Part shown: piece after piece, positions 1-6,076 of the stretch | How the letters are laid out: every line of letters begins with the position of its first letter | Numbering within the stretch: position 1 is the stretch's first letter | Origin: Gammaproteobacteria bacterium | Lineage (GTDB): Bacteria > Pseudomonadota > Gammaproteobacteria > Pseudomonadales > Azotimanducaceae | Reading direction: 5' to 3' | Assembly: GCA_026706425.1 (NCBI GenBank) | Contig: JAPOYW010000547.1 | Location: forward strand, 1 to 8,135 | Length of the DNA: 8,135 nucleotides | Position numbers and translations under genes: made by a program | The notes under the pieces: generated by a model | The model's database searches: none | Seen by the model: only the letters and a program-made list of their open reading frames with translations | What the model was told of the DNA's origin: nothing

Positions 1-1662
1 CATTTCGGGTTCGACATCCGGGGAATGCTGCGCGCACTGTGGACGAACGTTCGCGCTGGCGAGATCGAGCAGGGCGGCAGTACCTTGACCCAGCAACTGG
101 TCCGCTCCTACTACTTGGACAACCGCACGACCATGGTGCGCAAGCTCAGGGAAATCGCCTTTGCGGTCATTCTCGATGCTCGGTTCGAGAAAGCGGATCT
201 CATGAACGCCTACGTCAACGAGATCTTCATCGGGCAGGACGGCGCGCGCGCGATCCACGGCTTCGGACTCGGCAGCTACTTCTATTTCAACAAGCCGCTC
301 ATCGAACTGGACGCACACGAGATCGCGCTGCTCGTCGCCGTGATCAACGGACCGTCCTACTACAACCCGTTTCGCCATCCCGAGCGCGCAAAACAACGCC
401 GCGACCTGGTTCTCGCCACCATGCGGAAGTTGGCGCTGATCGATGCAGGGGGGTTCGAGCAGGCGGTGAGGAGACCCCTGTCGCTCACCCAGACCCGCGA
501 AGGCGGCCGCTACTACCCGGCCTTCATGGACCTGGTACGCCTCGATCTTGCCTCGGATTATGACTCCGAGACCCTGTCGGAACAGGGTCTCGCCATCCAC
601 ACAACGTTGGATCCCGGCAAGCAGCAGACGGCGGAGTCGGCCGCGAAGCTAACTTTGGCCGCCATAGAAAGGGACCGGAACATACCAGCGGGCACGCTCC
701 AGGCTGCGGTGGTCGTTCGTGCCAGCCAAACCGGGGACATCCAGGCCATGGTGGGGGGACGACAACCCGGGCGGCAGGGATTCAACCGCGCACTCAATGC
801 GAAACGACCGATTGGTTCGTTGATCAAGCCGCTGGTCTACCTCGCCGCCCTGGAGACCGGCCGCTACAGCCTCGCGACTCCCGTCGAGGACAAGGCGCTG
901 ACCCTGCCCGAATTCAGCGACTACTCGCCCACCAACCACGATGGGAGATTCCATGGCACTGTGCCGCTGGTGCGGGCACTGGGCGACTCGCTCAACGTCG
1001 CCTCGGTACGCGTCGGACTTGACGTCGGCATCGCGGACATCGCCGAACGGCTCGGCGAGGTCACTACTCGGTATCCACCGGCCTACCCGTCGTTGTTGCT
1101 CGGTGCCTACGACGCGTCGCCCTTCGAGCTTTCCGAAATCTATGCATCGTTCGCGAGCGGCGGGTTCAGAACGCCCGCCAACGCCGTTACCGCCGTCGTG
1201 GACGCTCGTGGGAAGACCGTCAAACGCTATCCCATCGATGTCCAACAGATGGCCGATCCCCGCGACGTTGCCACCCTGACGCGCGCCCTCCAAATCGCGA
1301 TGGAACGCGGCACGGGACGTTGGTCACCGCTGGCCGACTCCGGCGTCGCCGGGAAGACCGGCACGTCCGACGACTACCGGGACAGTTGGTTTGCCGGCTA
1401 CGACGCCAGCTCGCTGGCCATCGTGTGGATCGGCCGGGACGACAACCAGTCCCATGGCCTATCGGGGTCCCGCGGCGCACTTCGGGTCTGGAACGCGTTC
1501 ATGACAGACGCGGACATTGTCCCCGCCCTCACCGATGAGTCGGAAACCGTCTCCATCGACTATGCCTCCGGCCTGCGGGCGATGCCCCAATGCGGTGGCA
1601 CGGTCTCGATTCCCGGGCCGGTGGATCAAGAGCTACCGTGGAAGCGCGGCTGCGAGCCGTAG
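1..1662 (+). CDS. mrcB: Penicillin-binding protein 1B, class A bifunctional transglycosylase/transpeptidase (5' end outside window)
   Basis: Inner-membrane peptidoglycan synthase that polymerises lipid II into glycan strands and cross-links the stem peptides in the periplasm. The frame is open from base 1, so the gene starts upstream; the ATG at 25 is internal. Residue numbers here count from base 1. The first residues, HFG, are the end of glycosyltransferase motif 1 (EDxxFxxHxG), so the catalytic Glu lies just left of the window. QGGSTLTQQ (24-32) is GT motif 2, followed by RKLRE and a region matching KxxILexYxNe. The transpeptidase domain has SLIK (nucleophile S273, K276), SLN (S330-N332) and KTGT (K452-T455), so it looks active. 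The GT region, the NRA-x4-RPIGSL stretch and the GRDDNQ stretch resemble E. coli PBP1B more than PBP1A or PBP1C. The protein stops soon after the transpeptidase domain, with two cysteines (C531, C551) in its tail. A SPOR lipoprotein gene follows 84 nt downstream. Confidence 0.93.
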   Translation, partial: HFGFDIRGMLRALWTNVRAGEIEQGGSTLTQQLVRSYYLDNRTTMVRKLREIAFAVILDARFEKADLMNAYVNEIFIGQDGARAIHGFGLGSYFYFNKPLIELDAHEIALLVAVINGPSYYNPFRHPERAKQRRDLVLATMRKLALIDAGGFEQAVRRPLSLTQTREGGRYYPAFMDLVRLDLASDYDSETLSEQGLAIHTTLDPGKQQTAESAAKLTLAAIERDRNIPAGTLQAAVVVRASQTGDIQAMVGGRQPGRQGFNRALNAKRPIGSLIKPLVYLAALETGRYSLATPVEDKALTLPEFSDYSPTNHDGRFHGTVPLVRALGDSLNVASVRVGLDVGIADIAERLGEVTTRYPPAYPSLLLGAYDASPFELSEIYASFASGGFRTPANAVTAVVDARGKTVKRYPIDVQQMADPRDVATLTRALQIAMERGTGRWSPLADSGVAGKTGTSDDYRDSWFAGYDASSLAIVWIGRDDNQSHGLSGSRGALRVWNAFMTDADIVPALTDESETVSIDYASGLRAMPQCGGTVSIPGPVDQELPWKRGCEP

Positions 1663-1711
1663 CGATGGTGGCCGGACGCTCGGAACCCTCCGGCAGAATC
1701 TCCGCGAGTCG

Positions 1712-1740
1712 TTGCCTATGGCTTCGACATTTGTTTTAGT
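1712..1740 (+). promoter_or_regulatory. Weak candidate sigma70 promoter before the SPOR lipoprotein gene
   Basis: TTGCCT (1712-1717; 4/6 to TTGACA) and TTTAGT (1735-1740; 4/6 to TATAAT) are separated by 17 nt, in an unusually T-rich patch of this GC-rich window. If used, transcription would begin about at the ATG at 1747 and give a leaderless or nearly leaderless mRNA. That would fit the lack of a recognisable Shine-Dalgarno there. The match is weak and could be chance; the gene may also be read through from mrcB. Confidence 0.2.
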
Positions 1741-1746
1741 CTAGCG

Positions 1747-2400
1747 ATGATCGCTCGACGAATCGTCACCTTGGTACCGCTTGCCGTGATGTTGGCGGGA
1801 TGTGCGAATAAAACGTCCACCGCGGATTCCCGGGCCGAGTGGCTCGTCGACGACCGCGCCAGGGGCGTCGACTGGTTCTGCGAGCCCGCCGAAGACGGCG
1901 GTTGGGATTGTGTCCGAGACCCGGCGCGCCTGGCGAATCCTCGCCCGGTACGTCTGCCGAAACCCCTCTTCACAAACCCCGCCGCCGTAATCCCCCCAGT
2001 ACCGGGACCAACACCTGCTTCGCCGGTCGAGCCCCCGCCTCGGGACCCATCGGCACTTCCGCTCTACCAAGCGCTTTCGTTTCAGCCGGAACGACCGACC
2101 GCACTGGCCGACTTGCCAGGGACCTTTTTCGTAATCCAGGTGATCGCCCTGTCGACCCGGGAAGACCTCGAGCAGTACATCGCCGACAACGATCTGCCGG
2201 TCATGTCTGGCGCGGTCGTCGAGAAGGATGGCGAACTGTTCTACGCGCTCTTGGCCGGCATATACGCGGACCGCGAAACAGCAGAGCGCGCTACCCGGAG
2301 CCTACCGGAGAAACTCAGCGCACACGGGCCTTGGATTCGTTCCATGGAGTCGTTGCAGGTGGCCATGGCGCGTGCCGAGCAACTCGCAGAAGAGTTCTGA
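1747..2400 (+). CDS. SPOR-domain outer-membrane lipoprotein
   Basis: Predicted lipoprotein of 217 aa. It has a basic N-terminus (MIARR), a hydrophobic stretch, and the lipobox LAGC with C19 as the lipidated cysteine. The residue after it is Ala, not Asp, so outer-membrane sorting is expected. A short segment with paired W/C motifs (W43-F-C45 and W53-D-C55) could form a disulfide. A proline-rich linker (about 64-104) follows, then a C-terminal SPOR domain (about 125-203) with the typical FFVIQV opening strand and the FYALLAGIY core strand before a helix. SPOR domains bind glycan strands lacking stem peptides and usually direct proteins to the septum. The gene follows mrcB on the same strand with an 84-nt gap, which suggests a role in peptidoglycan synthesis or remodelling; that link is inference. 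There is no clear ribosome site upstream, but no other in-frame start gives a better signal peptide. Its specific name is not recognised. Confidence 0.85.
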   Translation: MIARRIVTLVPLAVMLAGCANKTSTADSRAEWLVDDRARGVDWFCEPAEDGGWDCVRDPARLANPRPVRLPKPLFTNPAAVIPPVPGPTPASPVEPPPRDPSALPLYQALSFQPERPTALADLPGTFFVIQVIALSTREDLEQYIADNDLPVMSGAVVEKDGELFYALLAGIYADRETAERATRSLPEKLSAHGPWIRSMESLQVAMARAEQLAEEF

Positions 2401-2413
2401 TCGTCCCCGACGC

Positions 2414-2923
2414 TCAGTAGCGGTATTTCTCGAGGGACGTGCCCTCCATCGAGTAGCCGGCTCTTGCCATACTGCTCGCATGACCCTCCAGCCCGAGTTT
2501 TCCGGTCACCCAGACCGGGTCGTACATGGACTCGAGTTTGACGGGGTCTTCGAACTCCACGTACACGATCTGGTTGGGCGGCGGCGGCGGTACGTGAATA
2601 CAGGCCCCGAAGTACGGCACCAAGAGGAAACTTGCCACCTTGTCGCCGACAACGTCGAGCGGCACAACGAACCCGGGCAGCTTCACATTCTCGCCGTTGA
2701 GCTCGGGCACGACGCCGTCGACGGTTGTCACCGGGAAGTCGTCGAACAACGCCAATGAGGTATGGTCGACCACGGGCGGCAGGGCCTCGCCTTCCGGCAG
2801 CAGGTCGTCCCAGGTCAGTTCGCGGGGTTCGCTCTCCTTGTCCTTCCCTTGTTCCGCGTCGTCGCCGAGCGCCCAAACAGGGCACGCGACAATCAATAGC
2901 GCGGCGAGTCGTTTCGCGATCAG
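2414..2923 (-). CDS. DUF3299 family exported protein, fourth conserved member of the zrg-type zinc locus; probable CTG start
   Basis: The protein matches DUF3299 through its core: LPGFVVPLD, then FLLVPYFGACIHVPPPPPNQ, which is the hallmark of the family, then a V-x-G-x-L strand. Its biochemical role is unknown. Family members commonly accompany DUF2796 proteins and a MacB-like ABC transporter, as here, and presumably act in the periplasm. The only ordinary start is a TTG at 2894-2896, which gives 160 aa with a clipped signal peptide lacking basic residues. Reading upstream in the same frame restores IAKRLAALLIVAC, a normal signal sequence. A CTG at 2921-2923 then sits 8 nt after AGGAG (2932-2936) and would give 169 aa; the next codon, ATC, is 11 nt away. 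Cleavage could follow VWA (signal peptidase I), or IVAC could be a lipobox. It lies 31 nt after the VOC gene and is the last gene of the run. Confidence 0.85.
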   Translation of the reverse strand: MIAKRLAALLIVACPVWALGDDAEQGKDKESEPRELTWDDLLPEGEALPPVVDHTSLALFDDFPVTTVDGVVPELNGENVKLPGFVVPLDVVGDKVASFLLVPYFGACIHVPPPPPNQIVYVEFEDPVKLESMYDPVWVTGKLGLEGHASSMARAGYSMEGTSLEKYRY

Positions 2924-2931
2924 CTCAGTTT

Positions 2932-2936
2932 CTCCT
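2932..2936 (-). promoter_or_regulatory. Shine-Dalgarno that decides the DUF3299 start
   Basis: AGGAG read on the minus strand, 8 nt upstream of the CTG at 2921-2923 and about 35 nt upstream of the TTG at 2894-2896. Its spacing fits the CTG and is far too long for the TTG, which supports the longer protein with a full signal peptide. Confidence 0.6.
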
Positions 2937-2954
2937 CTTCCAACAAGCCGGCCT

Positions 2955-3317
2955 TCACCCGTCGCGGGTCAAGACCTCCATCAAGTGGCCGTCGATATCG
3001 CGCCAATAGAAACCCCGTCCGCCATGGCGGGTATTGATCTTGCCGTCGTCCCAGGAGAACGGACCCGAACCGTAGGTCACCTCCGCAGCCTTGATGCGCG
3101 CGAAGATTCCGTCGAACTCGTCATCGGTGACCTTGAAGGCGTAGTGGTGGCTCTTGAAATCCGCCGCGTTGTCGAAGTCCATGGTGAGCGCGTCGTTGAC
3201 ATCTACCGGAGCAAAGTGGCCAGCCGGCCCGAGGTACTCCAGGCCCATGATGTCGGCGAAGAACCGGGCAGCAGCCTCCTTGTCGCGGGAGGGCACGATG
3301 GTGTGGTTCAGTTCCAT
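2955..3317 (-). CDS. VOC superfamily (glyoxalase/dioxygenase-fold) protein
   Basis: A 120-aa single-module VOC protein made of two beta-alpha-beta-beta-beta repeats. LNHTIVPSRD at the start is the first strand with candidate metal ligand H5. HHYAF (H57/H58) opens the second half, and GFYWRDIDGHLMEVLT near the end carries the usual terminal Glu ligand (E114). Thus a His/His/Glu metal site is plausible. Such proteins may be glyoxalases, ring-cleaving dioxygenases, or antibiotic- or thiol-modifying enzymes; the substrate cannot be told from sequence. The ATG has an AAGGA ribosome site 6 nt upstream (3324-3328). The gene lies between the permease (84-nt gap) and DUF3299 (31-nt gap) on the same strand, an unexpected place for a cytosolic enzyme within an envelope transport locus. 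There is no signal peptide. Confidence 0.88.
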   Translation of the reverse strand: MELNHTIVPSRDKEAAARFFADIMGLEYLGPAGHFAPVDVNDALTMDFDNAADFKSHHYAFKVTDDEFDGIFARIKAAEVTYGSGPFSWDDGKINTRHGGRGFYWRDIDGHLMEVLTRDG

Positions 3318-3401
3318 GGCGTTTCCTTAAAACGGCGATGCCCACACAAGGCGAACCATAGCGGCCTCGGCGCTCCTTCGCCACCTTGGGGTCGCATGAG
3401 C

Positions 3402-4670
3402 CTACGTGCGCACCGTGAGTCCGTCCGCCAGGGAAAGACGGAACGCACGCCAGGCCGGCACAGTCGCCAGCATGCCAGCGGCACCCGTCACCGCGGCGAC
3501 CACGACGAGGTCGAACCCGCCCGGCAAGCCCGCGTGGAGGTAGAAACCGAATTCGGCGAGCACCAACGGCCGCGCCGCGAGCATGGCGAGGTGCACGACG
3601 ACAACACCCGAAAGCGCCGCCACGGCCGCCAGCAGTACCGCCTCCGCGAGGAGCAGGCCGAACACCAAGCGGGCACCCGCGCCCATCGAACGCAGCACGG
3701 CCATTTCCCGGCGGCGCTCCGCAAGGCTGGTCAAGAGGGTGGTCAACATGCCGACGAGCCCTGCGGCAACGACTAGGATGCTCACCACCAGAAGCGCCGC
3801 CTCCGCGGCGCCCAAGAGTTCCCAGAGCTGCTGAAGCGTCACCCCCGGCACGATCGCCATCAGCGGTTCAGCCGTGTATTCGTTTATGAACCGCTGCAGG
3901 CCGAACAGCATCAACCTCGACTCAAGCCCTACGATGCACGCCGTGATCGCATCCGGTTTGAGTTCCTCCTCGACGGCCTCCGCGGCAACCACGGACTCCC
4001 GGGCACGCGGCGTCGTCGCCCAAGCGGAGTGAATGGCTTCGATACCCGCCAACGTGACATGCACCGTGCGGTCCACCGGCGTACCGGTCCTGGCAAGGAC
4101 TCCGGTCACCTTGAACGGCAGTTCGTCGTGGTCCTCGAAGCTCACGTCGCCGATCCCGTGCGAGACGATGATGGCGTCGCCCACCGCGTAGCCTAGGGAC
4201 TCCGCGACGTCGGCGCCGAGAACCGTGTCGTTGACATGGACGAACACGTCGCCGTCGGAGAAGGCGAGCGCGCGCCCCCGTGCGAATCGGTAGTGCTCGA
4301 AGTAGCCGTCGTCGGTGCCCATCACCCGGAAACCCCGGTGGGAATCACCCAACGAGATCGGAATCGTCCAAGCGACTTCGCCTCGCGCGCGGATCTCCTG
4401 GTAGCTGTCCCAACCGATGTTGTTGGTGGCATCGCCGATGCGAAACACCGAGTAAAGCAGCAGGTTGATCGGGCCGCTGCGCGCACCGACGATGAGATCG
4501 GCACCGGAGATGGTGTTCGTGAAACTCGTCCGGGCTTCGGTGCGGACCCGGTCGACGCCGATCAAGAGCGCGACGCTGACGGCCACGGACAGCACGGTTA
4601 GTCCGGCCGTCAGGCGTCGATTGAGCAAGCTCTTCGCCGCCAACGAGAACAGGATGGCGCTAGACCGCAT
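3402..4670 (-). CDS. FtsX/MacB-type ABC transporter permease of the zrg-type locus
   Basis: Inner-membrane permease of 422 aa with the four-helix FtsX/MacB/LolCE layout. One N-terminal helix (about 20-39) follows SLLNRRLTA. A large periplasmic domain (about 40-284) comes next, then three C-terminal helices (about 285-314, 335-364, 386-404). The cytoplasmic loop ERRREMAVLRSMGA (318-331) is the usual coupling motif for the ATPase. The early periplasmic stretch DLIVGARSGPINLLLYSVFR marks the subfamily that travels with DUF2796 and DUF3299. The start chosen is the ATG at 4668-4670, preceded by GGAGGGAG; a longer reading from 4697 has no such site and adds only an Arg-rich stub. It overlaps the ATPase stop by 11 nt, implying translational coupling. 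It probably pairs with that ATPase to drive periplasmic work linked to zinc handling. Confidence 0.9.
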   Translation of the reverse strand: MRSSAILFSLAAKSLLNRRLTAGLTVLSVAVSVALLIGVDRVRTEARTSFTNTISGADLIVGARSGPINLLLYSVFRIGDATNNIGWDSYQEIRARGEVAWTIPISLGDSHRGFRVMGTDDGYFEHYRFARGRALAFSDGDVFVHVNDTVLGADVAESLGYAVGDAIIVSHGIGDVSFEDHDELPFKVTGVLARTGTPVDRTVHVTLAGIEAIHSAWATTPRARESVVAAEAVEEELKPDAITACIVGLESRLMLFGLQRFINEYTAEPLMAIVPGVTLQQLWELLGAAEAALLVVSILVVAAGLVGMLTTLLTSLAERRREMAVLRSMGAGARLVFGLLLAEAVLLAAVAALSGVVVVHLAMLAARPLVLAEFGFYLHAGLPGGFDLVVVAAVTGAAGMLATVPAWRAFRLSLADGLTVRT

Positions 4671-5388
4671 CGACCGCTCCCTCCGTCGGCGCCGCATTGA
4701 TCTCAGTCATCGAGACGCTCCGCTCGAACGACGCCGCGAGCGATGGGTCGTGGCTCACGAAGACCACCGTGCTGCCGGCGATCGCACACTCCTCCAAGAG
4801 CAGCTCGACGAAGGCGATCCTCGCGGTGGAATCCATCGCGGAAGTCGGCTCGTCGGCCATCACCAGCGGCGGGCGACCAATCAGGGCCCGCGCCACGGCG
4901 ACACGTTGCTGCTGACCGATGCTGAGTTCAGTGACCCGACGCCCGCCCAGGGCGATTGACCCGAGGCCGAGCCGTTCGAGCAGCCGCACCGCCTCGTCGC
5001 GGAGCGTCGCCGAATTCTGCAACGCCACCGCCGCCCTCGCCCTGGAGAAGTGGCACGGCAGCACAACGTTGTCGACGAGCGACAGGTACGGCAGCAGGTT
5101 GAACATCTGGAACACGAAGCCGATCTTCTCCGCGCGAAACCGGTCCCGGGCCGCCGCTCCCAATGCCGACACCGCCTCGCCAAGAACATCCACCGTTCCG
5201 GCGGTTGGCGTCAGGATTCCGGCCACGAGGCACAGCAGCGTACTCTTGCCGCTGCCGCTCGGCCCCTCCACGAAGAGACGCTCGCCGCGGGCGACTTCCA
5301 GTTCGGCGATATCGACAACGGGGAGGCCGCCCCCGTACGCGAACTCGATGCGGGCAAGCCGAATTGCGGGCGAGTCGGGTGACGACAT
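4660..5388 (-). CDS. ABC transporter ATP-binding protein, LolD/MacB type, of the zrg-type locus
   Basis: Cytoplasmic ATPase of 242 aa that should power the permease encoded just downstream. All nucleotide-binding motifs are present in order: Walker A GPSGSGKST (42-50), Q-loop FVFQMFNLLP (Q94), signature LSIGQ (155-159), Walker B LVMADEP (175-181, catalytic E180), D-loop SAMD (183-186, with Met where Leu is usual) and H-loop VSHD (H213). The MFNLLPYLSLVDNV segment and short length are typical of the LolD/MacB/FtsE group. The ATG at 5386-5388 is preferred. The open frame extends to 5556, but the extra 56 residues are Arg/Gly-rich, overlap zrgA, and precede the start of the conserved fold. The gene starts 17 nt after the zrgA stop and overlaps the permease by 11 nt, so the three are almost certainly one operon. 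Confidence 0.93.
   Translation of the reverse strand: MSSPDSPAIRLARIEFAYGGGLPVVDIAELEVARGERLFVEGPSGSGKSTLLCLVAGILTPTAGTVDVLGEAVSALGAAARDRFRAEKIGFVFQMFNLLPYLSLVDNVVLPCHFSRARAAVALQNSATLRDEAVRLLERLGLGSIALGGRRVTELSIGQQQRVAVARALIGRPPLVMADEPTSAMDSTARIAFVELLLEECAIAGSTVVFVSHDPSLAASFERSVSMTEINAAPTEGAVDAV
4677..4684 (-). promoter_or_regulatory. Strong Shine-Dalgarno of the permease, inside the ATPase coding region
   Basis: GGAGGGAG on the minus strand, with GGAGG ending 9 nt before the ATG at 4668-4670. It lies in the last codons of the ATPase gene and selects the shorter permease start over the ATG at 4695-4697. Confidence 0.7.
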
Positions 5389-5405
5389 TGGTCCGCTACA
5401 GCCGG

Positions 5406-6026
5406 CTAGAACCCGGTCAGCGCAGCCTGCGGCGATTCCGGGGTCAAGCTCTCGACGATGGCCGCGTCGGAACCCACCGCTTGAAGTTCGACTTCCTCCA
5501 AACCGCCGAAGGTTGCGAGCGCGGTTGCCTCCAGCCACTCGATCCCATTTTCGCAACGGTACTTGAACGTGGCCTCGAGGTCGGCGTGCACCTCGGCGTG
5601 TTCATCGGCGTCGTGGTCATCTCCGTCCTCGATCGACTCGTGCTCGGCGTGGGCGGTGTCGGAATGCTCATCCGCCGCGTCATGGTCGTCGGCGTGGTCG
5701 TCGCCGTCGTTGTCGCCAAGGTATGGGACGTTGACCTCGGATTCGCCGTCCAACGTGCAAACAGCGGGTAGGCGGACGATGTTCTCCGCGACTTGAACAG
5801 TTCGCATCGCCTCCTCAAGGGCAGTGCGTTGCTCGTCGTTTTCCGGCTCGTGTTCGAAGCCGACGATGGAATCGAGGGGACTCTGGAAGTGGACGAGAAC
5901 CTTCATGCCTTCCTGGACCAACTTCAGGACGGCGTGGCCGTGCTCGTGGGCGCCGTGGGTCTCCGCGGCATCGGCACCGAGGCCGACAACGAACGCCAGG
6001 GCACCGACTGCTATGCGATTTGTCAT
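5406..6026 (-). CDS. zrgA: ZrgA family (DUF2796) periplasmic zinc-uptake protein, His/Asp-rich
   Basis: A 206-aa exported protein. The signal peptide (about 1-20) has cleavage near ADA, giving a mature N-terminus with the HGAHEHGH cluster (H24, H27, H29, H31). The DUF2796 hallmarks follow: a strand with LVHFQSPLDSIVGFEHEP (about 44-61), an EQRTALEEA helix, LPAVC (C90), and after a variable insert HADLEATFKYRC (C158) and the closing SLTPES region. C90 and C158 could pair. Residues 105-147 are a low-complexity Asp/Glu/His stretch with eight His, a likely metal-buffering loop. ZrgA of Vibrio is a Zur-regulated component of a zinc-acquisition system. The start at 6024-6026 has GGAG at 6034-6037 with 7-nt spacing; the longer frame to 6323 is an Arg-rich shadow of the upstream gene. 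It is followed 17 nt later by the ATPase. Confidence 0.92.
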   Translation of the reverse strand: MTNRIAVGALAFVVGLGADAAETHGAHEHGHAVLKLVQEGMKVLVHFQSPLDSIVGFEHEPENDEQRTALEEAMRTVQVAENIVRLPAVCTLDGESEVNVPYLGDNDGDDHADDHDAADEHSDTAHAEHESIEDGDDHDADEHAEVHADLEATFKYRCENGIEWLEATALATFGGLEEVELQAVGSDAAIVESLTPESPQAALTGF

Positions 6027-6055
6027 GGTTTGACTCCGCTTGGTGACTTGTGGGG

Positions 6056-6073
6056 CCGGCATGAACCGGCATG
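6056..6073. repeat. Short tandem direct repeat upstream of zrgA
   Basis: CCGGCATG occurs at 6056-6063 and again at 6066-6073, so the copies are 10 bp apart, about one helical turn. It lies in the 50-nt gap between the small His/Cys gene and zrgA. The same bases contain a GCCGG/CCGGC inverted pair with a 6-nt loop. It could be an operator half-site pair or an mRNA structure, but it is short and may be chance. Confidence 0.35.
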
Positions 6074-6076
6074 GGG

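Noticed and set aside
649..1293. 214-codon minus-strand frame opposite mrcB
   Set aside because: It lies wholly within the strongly conserved transpeptidase coding region and has no recognisable motif.
1718..1744. Eight-codon upstream open frame that could be a leader peptide
   Set aside because: It has no ribosome site, and no regulatory codon run or attenuator hairpin follows.
3318..3401. Possible terminator between permease and VOC genes (GGCG/CGCC hairpin)
   Set aside because: The stem is only 4 bp with a 6-nt loop and no T-tract follows.
2640..3776. 378-codon plus-strand open frame
   Set aside because: It runs antisense across the DUF3299, VOC and permease genes, is rich in Arg/Ser/His without any domain pattern, and arises from high GC.
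5389..5556. N-terminal extension of the ATPase to an ATG at 5556
   Set aside because: The 56 added residues overlap zrgA, are Arg/Gly-rich and lie outside the conserved ATPase fold; the ATG at 5388 fits the operon spacing.
4919..5566. 215-codon plus-strand frame
   Set aside because: It is antisense to the ATPase and the end of zrgA, Ser/Arg/Pro-rich, and the genes on the other strand have full motif sets.
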